DNA of 39,246 bases, taken from assembly GCA_002343425.1 (NCBI GenBank), contig DDSO01000104.1, positions 542 through 39,787 on the forward strand, in the 5' to 3' direction. The stretch is from Brevundimonas sp. UBA2388 (lineage in GTDB: Bacteria > Pseudomonadota > Alphaproteobacteria > Caulobacterales > Caulobacteraceae). The notes under the pieces are model-generated. The model saw nothing but the letters and a program-made list of their open reading frames with translations, was not told the DNA's origin and searched no databases. A program made the translations under genes and the position numbers. The first letter of the stretch is position 1. Each line of letters opens with the position of its first letter. Of this stretch, positions 30,649 through 38,926 are shown piece after piece.

Positions 30649-31800
30649 TCAGCCTTCCAGCGACACGACCGGCTGGGCCCCGACCATCGGCCGCGACCTC
30701 GACCGGCCCTTCAGCCAGACGCGGATGCGGTCCTGGATCGGCGTGTCGATCAGGGCGTGGAACAGGAAGGCGAAGACGAATGCCGCCATCACGCCCATCC
30801 CCCACAGCGCCCACTGGGCGGCCACGGGCAGGGCGAATTTTGCGATCATAACGTTGGCGACGCCGAACCAGGCGATCCGCACCACCTCATTGGTGATGAA
30901 CATCGAGAAGGAGACCTGCGCCGCCTTCTCCACCCATTTCGACGGGCGCACGGTCGGCACGGCGCCGGCCGCCAGGATGATGGTCGAGATACAGACCAGC
31001 GAGATCAGGGCGTGTTTGTCGAAATACTGCACGAAGGCCAGCATCAGGGCCGCCGCGATCCCGGCCCAGCCCGCCAGCTTCGGCGCGATCCAGACCTTCT
31101 GGGCGAACCAGGCCAGGGCCATGCCGAGGAAGAACAGCGGCAGGGCGCGGATGAAGCCGAAGCCCATGGGCATCTGATAGACGGGATAGCCGAGCAGGGC
31201 CCAGGTCAGCTGGTTGGCGACCAGATACAGGCCGACGCCCAGCGCCAGCACGCTCCACGGTCCCAGCCGGACCAGCGCCTTCAGGATCCACGGGAAGGCC
31301 AGATAGCAGCCGATCAGGGCCGATATCGACCAGCTGGGCGCGTTCCAGCCGAGGCCGCCGGGCACGCCGAACGCCTGCGTCAGGGTCAGCTGCGCCGGCA
31401 GCTGGTCCCAGCGGAACCACTCCGGCGCCCGCGGCGAGACGCCCACGGCGCCGCCGACCACGATCAGGGCGACGAGGCTCAACCCCATGATCAGGTGCGC
31501 GGGCAGAACCCGCAGATAGCGTTTGGCGAAGAAGTCGCCGGCCGACATCCGGCCTCCGGCGATCGAGCCGCCATAGACCCGCATCAGCACATAGCCGCTG
31601 TCGATCAGGAAAAAGTTGGTGAGCAGGAAACCGCCCCGCTCGAACACCGGATGCAGACCCTCGGCCAGGGCGATCGGCCCCGCGCCCTGGAAGTGATGCA
31701 GGATGATCAGGGCGGCCACAATGAAACGCAGCGCGTCCAGCCAGCCACCGCGCACGATGGGCGGTGTCTCATTTCGGGTCGAAATCGCGGTCCAGGCCAT
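30649..31800 (-). CDS. Acyltransferase 3 family membrane protein
   Basis: A 383-residue integral membrane protein with about ten hydrophobic segments. The N-terminal WLDALRFIVAALIILHHFQG contains the family Arg-x10-His pattern, and the FLIDSGYVLMRVYGGS and FFAKRYLRVLPAHL segments follow as in OafA/acyltransferase 3 proteins. It moves acyl groups onto envelope sugars or lipids; the acceptor is unknown. The ATG at 31800 has AGAGG eight bases upstream; a GTG three codons earlier would leave no room for that site. Confidence 0.9.
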   Translation of the reverse strand: MAWTAISTRNETPPIVRGGWLDALRFIVAALIILHHFQGAGPIALAEGLHPVFERGGFLLTNFFLIDSGYVLMRVYGGSIAGGRMSAGDFFAKRYLRVLPAHLIMGLSLVALIVVGGAVGVSPRAPEWFRWDQLPAQLTLTQAFGVPGGLGWNAPSWSISALIGCYLAFPWILKALVRLGPWSVLALGVGLYLVANQLTWALLGYPVYQMPMGFGFIRALPLFFLGMALAWFAQKVWIAPKLAGWAGIAAALMLAFVQYFDKHALISLVCISTIILAAGAVPTVRPSKWVEKAAQVSFSMFITNEVVRIAWFGVANVMIAKFALPVAAQWALWGMGVMAAFVFAFLFHALIDTPIQDRIRVWLKGRSRSRPMVGAQPVVSLEG

Positions 31801-31857
31801 GGAAAACACCTCTTCTGAGGCGAATTCCGCAAGGACCGGGCCGTCAGTTCGGCGGCG

Positions 31858-32559
31858 TCAGATCCGGTCGCAGATGTAGATGGTGCAGGTCGAGGCTCCG
31901 CCGGTCAGCGGATTGTCGAAGGCGACGACCTCGGCGCGGACATTGGCGAACACGGACTCCAGCACGGTGACGAAGGCCTCGTCCGGCCCCTCGTCCGACC
32001 ACATGGCGAAAATCCCGCCCTCCGCGATCCCGTCGCGCAGTCGTCCGAGCCCCTCGACCGAATAGAAGCGCGCATGTTCGGGGTGCAGCAGGGCGCGGGG
32101 CGAATGGTCGATGTCGAGCAGCACGACGTCGTACCGATCCGCCGGCGTCCGCGCCTCGTCGAACCAGCCGAAGAAGTCGCCCAGCCTGAGGTGACAGCGC
32201 GGCTCCTGCCCGAGACTTTCCCCGAGCGGCACCAGCCCGGCCTCATGCCATTCGATCACCGGGGCGAGGGCGTCGACCACATCCACGGATGTGACCCGAT
32301 CGTCGGCCAGCGCGGCCCGGGCGGTGTAGCCCAGTCCCAGACCGCCGACGAGAACCCGCAATGCCGCTCCCTTCGCGGCCGCCAGGCCTCGAACCGCCAG
32401 CTCGGTCTCGCCGACCGTGAACAGGCTCGACATCAGATGCTCTTCGCCGAGGATGACCTCGACCACATCCGCATCGATCGCCGCCACCCAGCGCCGCCGC
32501 AGGATCAGCGGCCCCATGGCGGTCTGGCGATAGTCCAGTTCCTCGATCAGCCGGCCCAT
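31858..32559 (-). CDS. Spermidine synthase-like methyltransferase-fold protein
   Basis: A 233-residue protein of the spermidine synthase superfamily. It has the glycine-rich nucleotide loop VLVGGLGLGYTA (about 69-80), the acidic DVVDAL strand end and the LLDIDHSPRALLHPEH segment. The aminopropyltransferase GGGDGG motif is replaced by GGLGLG, so true spermidine synthesis is doubtful; such proteins are a distinct conserved alphaproteobacterial group. It follows folE after one base, so the two are co-transcribed. Confidence 0.83.
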   Translation of the reverse strand: MGRLIEELDYRQTAMGPLILRRRWVAAIDADVVEVILGEEHLMSSLFTVGETELAVRGLAAAKGAALRVLVGGLGLGYTARAALADDRVTSVDVVDALAPVIEWHEAGLVPLGESLGQEPRCHLRLGDFFGWFDEARTPADRYDVVLLDIDHSPRALLHPEHARFYSVEGLGRLRDGIAEGGIFAMWSDEGPDEAFVTVLESVFANVRAEVVAFDNPLTGGASTCTIYICDRI

Positions 32560-32560
32560 G

Positions 32561-33136
32561 TCATCCCCGCACCAGCCGCAGGAACTCTTCCCGTGTCCGC
32601 GCGTCGTCGCGCACGACGCCCAGCAGGGCGCTGGTGGTCAGGCTGGCGCCCGGCACGTCGACGCCGCGCAGGGTCATGCAGCTGTGCTCGGCCTCGATCA
32701 CGACGCCGACGCCCTGGGGTTTGAGCACCTCGTCGATGGCGTTGGCGATCTCGGAGGTCATCTTCTCCTGAATCTGCAGGCGGCGCGCATAGCCGCGCAC
32801 GACCCGCGCCAGTTTGGAGATTCCGACCACCCGGTCGGTCGGCAGATAGCCGACATGGGCCACGCCGACGACCGGCAGCATGTGGTGCTCGCAGAAGCTG
32901 ACGAAGCGGATGTCCTTCAGCACGACCAGCTGGTTGTAGCCGCCGACCTCCTCGAACGTCCGCTCCAGATAGGCCCGCGGTTCCACCTCATAGCCGGCGA
33001 ACAGCTCCTTGTAGCTGCGCGCCACCCGCGCCGGCGTGTCCAGCAGACCCTCCCGGTCGGGGTTGTCCCCCGCCCATTCGATCAGGGTGCGCACAGCGGC
33101 TTCGGCGTCGGACTGGGAGACGGGGGGCTTGGTCAT
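32561..33136 (-). CDS. folE: GTP cyclohydrolase I
   Basis: A 191-residue enzyme that opens GTP to dihydroneopterin triphosphate, the first step to tetrahydrofolate. Zinc ligands are Cys82 and His85 in SFCEHHMLP, with Cys153 in HSCMTLRG. The GISKLARVVRGYARRLQIQEKMT segment forms the pentamer and active-site wall. Length is standard. The ATG at 33136 is close to the REP pair upstream. The next gene follows after one base. Confidence 0.96.
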   Translation of the reverse strand: MTKPPVSQSDAEAAVRTLIEWAGDNPDREGLLDTPARVARSYKELFAGYEVEPRAYLERTFEEVGGYNQLVVLKDIRFVSFCEHHMLPVVGVAHVGYLPTDRVVGISKLARVVRGYARRLQIQEKMTSEIANAIDEVLKPQGVGVVIEAEHSCMTLRGVDVPGASLTTSALLGVVRDDARTREEFLRLVRG

Positions 33137-33151
33137 TCAGGCCCTATAGCC

Positions 33152-33285
33152 CTCCCTCCCCTTCATGGGGAGGGATGTCGACGCCCTGCGGCGACAGGGT
33201 GGGGTGTGTCAGTCCGCGCCCCGGCCCTTTCGAACCCCACCCGGACCGGCTGCGCCGGTCGTCCCTCCCCATGAAGGGGAGGGAG
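33152..33285. repeat. REP-like inverted pair (BIME-type, copy R3) between folE and fliQ
   Basis: Left unit 33152-33204 and right unit 33235-33285 are inverted copies: CTCCCTCCCC, TTCAT loop, GGGGAGGG, a variable hairpin, then GGGTGGGG. The outer 20 or so bases of the two units are identical. It lies between divergent genes, 13 bases before the CtrA box of fliQ. Confidence 0.85.
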
Positions 33286-33297
33286 AACGCGGACTCA

Positions 33298-33335
33298 CTA
33301 ACCCCTCGTTAACCACGCTCCCGGCATTTTCTGCC
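33298..33335 (+). promoter_or_regulatory. CtrA-box / dyad module of fliQ-fliR-flhB (copy B)
   Basis: CTAA-N7-TTAACCACG, with GGCA-N5-TGCC starting 14 bases after the second TTAA. It is 22 bases upstream of the fliQ start. Confidence 0.8.
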
Positions 33336-33356
33336 CGGTATTCGGTGGAGTGTGGA

Positions 33357-33620
33357 ATGAGCGGCGCGGAAGTGATGGATGTGGGGCGTGACGCCCTGTG
33401 GCTGACGATCCAGCTGTGCGCGCCCGTCCTGCTGGTCGGCCTGGTCGTTGGCGTGGCCATAGGCCTGTTCCAGGCCCTGACCCAGATCCAGGAACAGACC
33501 CTGATCTACGCCCCCAAGATCATCGCCATCTTCATCAGCCTGCTGCTGTTCCTGCCGCTGATGGGAGCGCTGCTGGGCGGTTTCATGCGGACGATCGCGG
33601 CGCGCATCGCCGGCATGTGA
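33357..33620 (+). CDS. fliQ: Flagellar export gate protein FliQ
   Basis: An 87-residue two-helix membrane protein. The family segment GLFQALTQIQEQTLIYAPKIIAIFI links the helices, after LTIQLCAPVLLVGLVVGVAIG. It forms part of the FliPQR pore. The ATG at 33357 is preceded by GGTGGAG; the frame is open further upstream across the REP repeat, but homology starts here. It is the first gene of fliQ-fliR-flhB. Confidence 0.96.
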   Translation: MSGAEVMDVGRDALWLTIQLCAPVLLVGLVVGVAIGLFQALTQIQEQTLIYAPKIIAIFISLLLFLPLMGALLGGFMRTIAARIAGM

Positions 33621-33640
33621 TCGCCATGGGACCTCACTAG

Positions 33641-34411
33641 GTGGAGCCCTGGGCGACATCGGATCAGGTCTGGCAGGGTGCGCTGATCTTCGCGCGGATC
33701 GGCGCCGTCCTGCTGATGCTGCCCGGCGTCGGCGAAAGCTATGTATCGCCGCGCATCCGCCTGTCCCTCGCCCTGGTCGTCAGTCTCGCCCTGTGGCCGG
33801 TGATCGCCGCCGCCCTGCCGGCCTTGCCGGCGACGATCGGCGGCATGGCGGGATGGATCATCCGTGAGGTCGTTGTCGGCCTGATGATCGGCGCCCTGCT
33901 GCGGTCCTTCCTGACTGCCCTCGCCACGGCCGGCGAGATCGTCGCCCTGCAGACCACCCTGGCCTTTGCCCAGACGGCCAGCCCCATGCAGGCCCAGCCG
34001 GGTTCGACGATCGGCGCCTTCCTGATGTTGCTGGGCACGACCATGATCTTCGCCACCAACACCCATCACCTGTTCATCGCCGGTCTGGTCGGCTCCTATG
34101 AATTGATCAGTCCGGTGGCCCCGCTGGTCACCGGCGACTTCGCCGAACTGGCCATCCGGACCCTGGGCGACGCCTTCATGCTGGGGGTCCAGCTGTCGGC
34201 GCCGCTGCTGGTCTTCGCCCTGATCTTCAACCTGGCATCAGGCCTCGTCGGCCGCGTCATGCCGTCCTTCCAGGTCTTCTTCGCCGCCGCTCCGCTCAGC
34301 ATCCTGCTGGGCCTGTCGGTCTTCGCCCTCAGCCTCGGCGTGGTCGGTACGGTCTTCATCGACCGCTATCGCGCCCTGGCCCGGATCTTCGCGGGAGGCG
34401 CCGGTGGCTGA
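33641..34411 (+). CDS. fliR: Flagellar export gate protein FliR
   Basis: A 256-residue membrane protein with about six hydrophobic segments. Typical FliR blocks are FARIGAVLLMLPGVGESYVSPRIRL and GEIVALQTTLAFAQTASPMQ, and later GLVGRVMPSFQVFFAAAPLSILLG. One FliR completes the FliP5-FliQ4-FliR1 pore. The GTG at 33641 is used; a nearby ATG in another frame stops at once. It overlaps flhB by eight bases. Confidence 0.95.
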   Translation: MEPWATSDQVWQGALIFARIGAVLLMLPGVGESYVSPRIRLSLALVVSLALWPVIAAALPALPATIGGMAGWIIREVVVGLMIGALLRSFLTALATAGEIVALQTTLAFAQTASPMQAQPGSTIGAFLMLLGTTMIFATNTHHLFIAGLVGSYELISPVAPLVTGDFAELAIRTLGDAFMLGVQLSAPLLVFALIFNLASGLVGRVMPSFQVFFAAAPLSILLGLSVFALSLGVVGTVFIDRYRALARIFAGGAGG

Positions 34412-35480
34412 AGGCGCCGATCCCGAGTCGAAAACAGAAGAGGCGACACCGCGAAAACTTGATGAGGCTCGCAAGAAGGGCGACGTCGCCAAGTCTCCGG
34501 ACGTCGCCGCGGCCCTGTCGCTGGCGGGCGCCGCCGCCGTGGTGCTCATGTCCGGCGGCTGGTTCGCCACCTCCATGGCCGAACAGCTTCTGCCCTTCAT
34601 CGCCGCGCCGCACACCATGTTGGGCGGACTGGACGCCGGGGCCGGGATCGAGATCGGCGCCATGGCCCTGTGGACGATGGCGCCCTTCCTCGGCGTGGTC
34701 ATGCTCGCCACCATACTGGGCGGCGTCGGCGGCAATGTCGCCCAGTCGGGGCTTATCTTCACGGCCGAGAAGCTGAAGCCCGACTGGTCGAAAGTGAATC
34801 CGCTCAAGGGCTTCAAACGCATCTTCGGTCCGGACGGTCTGGTCCAGTTCGTAAAGACGTTTCTGAAGCTGCTGGCCGTCGGCCTGATCTGTTGGCTGGT
34901 GCTGAGGCCCCACCTGCGCGAGCTCGAAAACATGGCCGCCATGCCGCCGGCGATGGTCCTGCCCATGGCGCGCGACCTGGCCGTAGCCCTGATGATGGCG
35001 ACCATCATCTTCCTCGGCTTCACCGCCGGAGCCGACTTCCTCTGGCAGAAATACCGCTTCGCCGAGCGGATGAAGATGTCCAAGGAAGAGCTGAAGGAAG
35101 ACTACAAACAGTCCGAGGGCGACCCGCACATCAAGGCCAAGCTGAGACAGATCCGGAACCAGCGCAGCCGTCAGCGGATGATGCAGAATGTGCCGAACGC
35201 CACGGTCATCGTCACCAACCCGACCCACTATTCCGTCGCCCTGCGCTACGAGCCCGGCGAGGGTGACGCCGCGCCGATCTGCGTGGCCAAGGGCGTTGAC
35301 GCGCTGGCCCTGCGCATCCGGGAGGTCGGGCGCGAGCACAATGTTCCGATTGTCGAGAACGTGCCCCTGGCCCGCGCCCTCTATGCCGCCGTCGATATCG
35401 ACGAGACGATCCCCCGCGAACATTTCGAAGCGGCCGCCAAGGTCATCGGCTTCGTCATGCAGAAGCGCAAAAAACGCTGA
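34404..35480 (+). CDS. flhB: Flagellar export switch protein FlhB
   Basis: A 358-residue export-gate protein: four membrane segments (about 35-210), then the cytoplasmic switch domain with the autocleavage motif NPTH at 272-275 (VIVTNPTHYSVALRY). Cleavage between Asn and Pro changes export from rod/hook to filament substrates. The start is GTG at 34404 within the fliR end; the opening ESKTEEATPRKLDEARKKGDVAKS is the family hallmark and confirms the frame. Confidence 0.97.
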   Translation: MAEGADPESKTEEATPRKLDEARKKGDVAKSPDVAAALSLAGAAAVVLMSGGWFATSMAEQLLPFIAAPHTMLGGLDAGAGIEIGAMALWTMAPFLGVVMLATILGGVGGNVAQSGLIFTAEKLKPDWSKVNPLKGFKRIFGPDGLVQFVKTFLKLLAVGLICWLVLRPHLRELENMAAMPPAMVLPMARDLAVALMMATIIFLGFTAGADFLWQKYRFAERMKMSKEELKEDYKQSEGDPHIKAKLRQIRNQRSRQRMMQNVPNATVIVTNPTHYSVALRYEPGEGDAAPICVAKGVDALALRIREVGREHNVPIVENVPLARALYAAVDIDETIPREHFEAAAKVIGFVMQKRKKR

Positions 35481-35493
35481 TCTGCCAAAGGTC

Positions 35494-35531
35494 TTAACCC
35501 GACATTTACCATGAGCCCGGCATTTTCTGCC
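35494..35531 (+). promoter_or_regulatory. CtrA-box / dyad module of the fliF operon (copy C)
   Basis: TTAA-N7-TTTACCATG, with GGCA-N5-TGCC starting 14 bases after the second half-site. It is 44 bases upstream of the fliF start. In Caulobacter the fliF promoter is known to be CtrA-activated and FlbD-repressed at a site near the start; the dyad may be that FlbD site. Confidence 0.8.
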
Positions 35532-35575
35532 TGGCGGGCGTCTGTAAGGACCCGTGAGTATTCGGGGCGGGACGC

Positions 35576-37219
35576 GTGGGCGGCTTCACGGCGGCGTTGC
35601 AGAGATTCGGGATCGGTCGGCTGACCGTGGTGCTGGGCGTCGCCGCCGGTGTCGCGGCCGTGCTGGTCGCCGTCATGTTGCGCATCGGCCAGGCGCCCGA
35701 CGCCCTGCTGTATTCCAACCTCGACCTGCAGGAAGCGTCCGAGGTCACCACGGCCCTCGACAGCGCCGGCATCAAATACTCGTCGCGCGGCGACGGCTCG
35801 ACCATCTTCGTCAGCCGTGACGAGGTCGGCGAAGCCCGCATGCTGGTCGCCGGCAAGGGGCTCGTGACCTCCGGCTCGGTCGGCTACGAGATCTTCGACA
35901 ACCAGTCGGTGTTGGGTCAGACCGAGTTCCAGCAGAATCTCAACGAGAAGCGCGCCCTCGAGGGCGAGCTGGCCCGGACGATCCTGTCCATGCGCGGCAT
36001 CACCTCCGCCCGGGTCATGATCGCCCTGCCGCGCCGCGAACTGTTCCAGTCCGACGCCGCCGAACCCACCGCCTCGGTGGTCGTGGGCGTCACCGGCGGC
36101 CAGCTGTCGGGCGCCCAGGTCCAGGCCATCCGCAATGTCATCGCCTCCTCGGTGCCCAATCTGAAGCCCGAGAAGGTCACCCTGACCGACACCTCCAACC
36201 GCACCCTGGCGGCCGGATCCGACTCTGCGGGCTTTAGCGCCGCCTCCGCCCAGGACGCGCGCGACTCGACCGAAGCCCAGCTGCAGGCCCGGATCATGGA
36301 CATCGTCGAGGGCGTCGTCGGCGTCGGCGGCGCGCGTGTCCAGGTCACTGCCGACATCGACCACAGCCGTTCGACGACCCAGGAACTGCGCTACGACCCT
36401 GACGGTCAGGTGGTGCGCTCGACCTCGACCAACGGATCCGAGACCGCCGACACCACGGGCGTCGCCGACGGCGGGGCCACGGCGACCAACAATATTCCGG
36501 GCGGCGAGGCGCCCGGCGCGACCCCGGCCGGCTCGCGCTCGACCGACACCACCGAAACGACCAACTACGAAATTTCCAACACCACGACGACCACGGTGAG
36601 GGAGGCCGGCGAGATCAAGCGGCTGGCCGTTTCGGTCGCCGTGGACGGCAAATGGACGCCCGCCGCCAACGGCGGAGCCCCGACCTATGCCGCCCGCACG
36701 CCCGCCGAGATCGAGCAGATCAAGGCCCTTGTCGCCGCCGCGGTCGGCATCGACGCGGAGCGCGGCGACAAGATCGAAGTGCTGAACGTCCGCTTCAACC
36801 GCGACCTGGCCGTGGTCGGGGGTGAGGAGGCGGCGTCGTCGCTGTTCAACTTCACCAAGGACGACATCATGCGCGGTGTGGAGCTGCTGGTGCTGTTGAT
36901 CACTGGCCTGCTGCTCATCTTCTTCGTCCTGCGCCCGCTGCTGAAGTCGGCCGGTGGCGGGGGCGGCGGTCCGCTGCAGCTGGCCGGCGCCGGCGCAGGC
37001 GGCCCGGGCGGGGTGACCTCGCTGCAGACCACCATCATGGGCGGCGCCGGCGGGGTCATGCCCCAGCTGGCGGGCCCCTCGGAGATGGATCAGCGGCTCG
37101 ACATCGCCCGCATCGAGGGTCAGGTGAAGGCGTCCTCGGTCAAGAAGGTCGCTGACTTCGTCGAGAAGCATCCCGATGAGTCCACATCCATCCTGCGCAG
37201 CTGGGTCCACGAGGGCTGA
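35576..37219 (+). CDS. fliF: Flagellar MS-ring protein FliF
   Basis: A 547-residue MS-ring protein. The first membrane helix (about 17-38) precedes the ring-building motifs ([21 protein letters not shown], then [24 protein letters not shown]). A Thr/Gly-rich periplasmic linker (about 295-340) follows, and the second helix ([22 protein letters not shown], about 437-458) leads to a cytoplasmic tail with the FliG-binding end. The GTG at 35576 is used; no ATG starts the conserved region. It overlaps fliG by one base (TGATG). Confidence 0.96.
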   Translation: MGGFTAALQRFGIGRLTVVLGVAAGVAAVLVAVMLRIGQAPDALLYSNLDLQEASEVTTALDSAGIKYSSRGDGSTIFVSRDEVGEARMLVAGKGLVTSGSVGYEIFDNQSVLGQTEFQQNLNEKRALEGELARTILSMRGITSARVMIALPRRELFQSDAAEPTASVVVGVTGGQLSGAQVQAIRNVIASSVPNLKPEKVTLTDTSNRTLAAGSDSAGFSAASAQDARDSTEAQLQARIMDIVEGVVGVGGARVQVTADIDHSRSTTQELRYDPDGQVVRSTSTNGSETADTTGVADGGATATNNIPGGEAPGATPAGSRSTDTTETTNYEISNTTTTTVREAGEIKRLAVSVAVDGKWTPAANGGAPTYAARTPAEIEQIKALVAAAVGIDAERGDKIEVLNVRFNRDLAVVGGEEAASSLFNFTKDDIMRGVELLVLLITGLLLIFFVLRPLLKSAGGGGGGPLQLAGAGAGGPGGVTSLQTTIMGGAGGVMPQLAGPSEMDQRLDIARIEGQVKASSVKKVADFVEKHPDESTSILRSWVHEG

Positions 37220-38253
37220 TGGCGCGCCTGACCAACAAAAAGCCGGCGGTCGAGGACGCCAGGAAGCTGACGGGGCCTGAAAAGGCCGCCGTCATTCTGC
37301 TGTCGCTCGGCGAGGATCACACCCGCCTGTGGCAGGGGCTGGACGAGGACGAGATCAAGGAAATCTCCCAGGCCATGGCCTCGCTGGGCACGGTCAGCGC
37401 CGTGGTGGTCGAGGAGTTGCTGGTCGAGTTCGTCTCCGGCATGAGCGGCTCGGGCGCCGTCATGGGCAGCTTCGAACAGACCCAGCGCCTGCTCGCCTCC
37501 TTCATGCCGTCCGACCGCGTCGAAGGACTGATGGAGGAGATCCGTGGTCCGGCCGGTCGTACGATGTGGGACAAGCTCGGCAATGTGAACGAGGCCGTGC
37601 TCGCCAACTATCTGAAGAACGAATACCCCCAGACCGTCGCCGTGGTCCTGTCCAAGGTGAAGCCGGATCACGCCGCCCGCGTCCTGACCAGCCTGCCCGA
37701 GGACTTCGCCCTCGAATGCGTCCAGCGCATGCTGCGGATGGAGCCGGTGCAGCGCGAAATCCTCGACAAGATCGAGCAGACCCTGCGCACCGAATTCATG
37801 TCCAACCTGGCGCGCACGTCCAAGCGCGACAGCCACGAGATGATGGCCGACATCTTCAACAGCTTCGACCGCCAGACCGAGGCCCGGTTCATCGGCGCCC
37901 TCGAGGAGCGCAATCGCGAGGCCGCCGAACGCATCCGCGCCCTGATGTTCGTGTTCGAGGACCTGGCCAAGCTGGATCCCGGCGGCATCCAGACCCTGCT
38001 GCGCGCGGTCGAGAAGGACTCCCTCGGCCTGGCCCTCAAGGGCTCGTCGGAGTCCCTGCGCGAACTGTTCTTCTCCAACATGTCCGAACGCGCCGCCAAG
38101 ATCATGCGCGAGGACATGGAGTCCATGGGTCCGGTCCGTCTCAAGGACGTCGATCAGGCCCAGATGGCCATGGTCCAGGTCGCCAAGGATCTTGCCGCCA
38201 AGGGCGAGATCATGCTGGTCGGCCAGGGCGGCGATGATGAGTTGATCTACTGA
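37219..38253 (+). CDS. fliG: Flagellar motor switch protein FliG
   Basis: A 344-residue switch protein. The N-terminal FliF-binding domain contains [15 protein letters not shown]; the middle domain carries EYPQT in place of the commoner EHPQ; the C-terminal torque domain has the charged helix [32 protein letters not shown]. It transmits stator torque to the MS ring. It is the second gene of the fliF operon, coupled to fliF. Confidence 0.97.
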   Translation: MARLTNKKPAVEDARKLTGPEKAAVILLSLGEDHTRLWQGLDEDEIKEISQAMASLGTVSAVVVEELLVEFVSGMSGSGAVMGSFEQTQRLLASFMPSDRVEGLMEEIRGPAGRTMWDKLGNVNEAVLANYLKNEYPQTVAVVLSKVKPDHAARVLTSLPEDFALECVQRMLRMEPVQREILDKIEQTLRTEFMSNLARTSKRDSHEMMADIFNSFDRQTEARFIGALEERNREAAERIRALMFVFEDLAKLDPGGIQTLLRAVEKDSLGLALKGSSESLRELFFSNMSERAAKIMREDMESMGPVRLKDVDQAQMAMVQVAKDLAAKGEIMLVGQGGDDELIY

Positions 38254-38254
38254 C

Positions 38255-38926
38255 ATGACCCATCAGCCCCTCAGCACCCCCTTCGCCTTCGACACCGAGT
38301 TCGACGCCGCCGGCGTGGTCGTGAACGCCGCCGCCGCCTTCCGGCCCATCAAGCGCGCCTACGGTCCGGCCGAGGTCGACGCCCTGGTCGCCCAGGCCCG
38401 GGTGGACGCCCGCAACGAGGCCCTGGCCGAAGTCGAGAGCATCCAGGCTATGGCCCTCTCCGCCATCGGTCAGGCGCTGACCGCCGCGGCCCCCGCCCTG
38501 GCCCAGGTCGCCCAGCAGCATCGCCAGCAGGCCGCCGAACTGGCGCTGAGCGCCGCCCGGGTGGTCAGCGCCTCGGCCCTCGACCGCCACCCCGAAGCCC
38601 CCCTGCAGGCCGCGCTCGAGGCCCTGGCCCAGGAGATCGACGCCTCGCCGCGTCTGGTCATCCGCACCGGCGACCTGACCGAGGCGACCCACGCCCGGAT
38701 CCAGCAGCTGTGCGCCGACGCCGGCTTCTCGGGCATCGTCGCCTTCCGCACCGAGCCCGGCATGGCCCCGGCCGCCTTCCAGCTGGAATGGGCCGACGGC
38801 CGCGCCGCCTTTGATCCCGAAGAAGCCTTCGCCCGCATCAGCGAAGCCCTCAACTCCGCCCTGGCCGCCGAGGCCGGGCATGCCGAAAACCTCACCCCTG
38901 AATCTACAATGGAAGGGAGGCCGTAA
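38255..38926 (+). CDS. fliH: Flagellar ATPase regulator FliH (FlbE-type)
   Basis: A 223-residue protein in the position of Caulobacter flbE. The centre is a long alanine- and glutamine-rich helix (ARVDARNEALAEVESIQAM onward), and the C-terminal part has the FliH/V-ATPase E-like pattern with SPRLVIRTGDLTEATHARIQQL and a late DPEEAFARISEAL helix. It should hold the export ATPase FliI. Sequence likeness to enterobacterial FliH is weak, so position in the operon supports the call. It overlaps fliN by one base. Confidence 0.87.
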   Translation: MTHQPLSTPFAFDTEFDAAGVVVNAAAAFRPIKRAYGPAEVDALVAQARVDARNEALAEVESIQAMALSAIGQALTAAAPALAQVAQQHRQQAAELALSAARVVSASALDRHPEAPLQAALEALAQEIDASPRLVIRTGDLTEATHARIQQLCADAGFSGIVAFRTEPGMAPAAFQLEWADGRAAFDPEEAFARISEALNSALAAEAGHAENLTPESTMEGRP

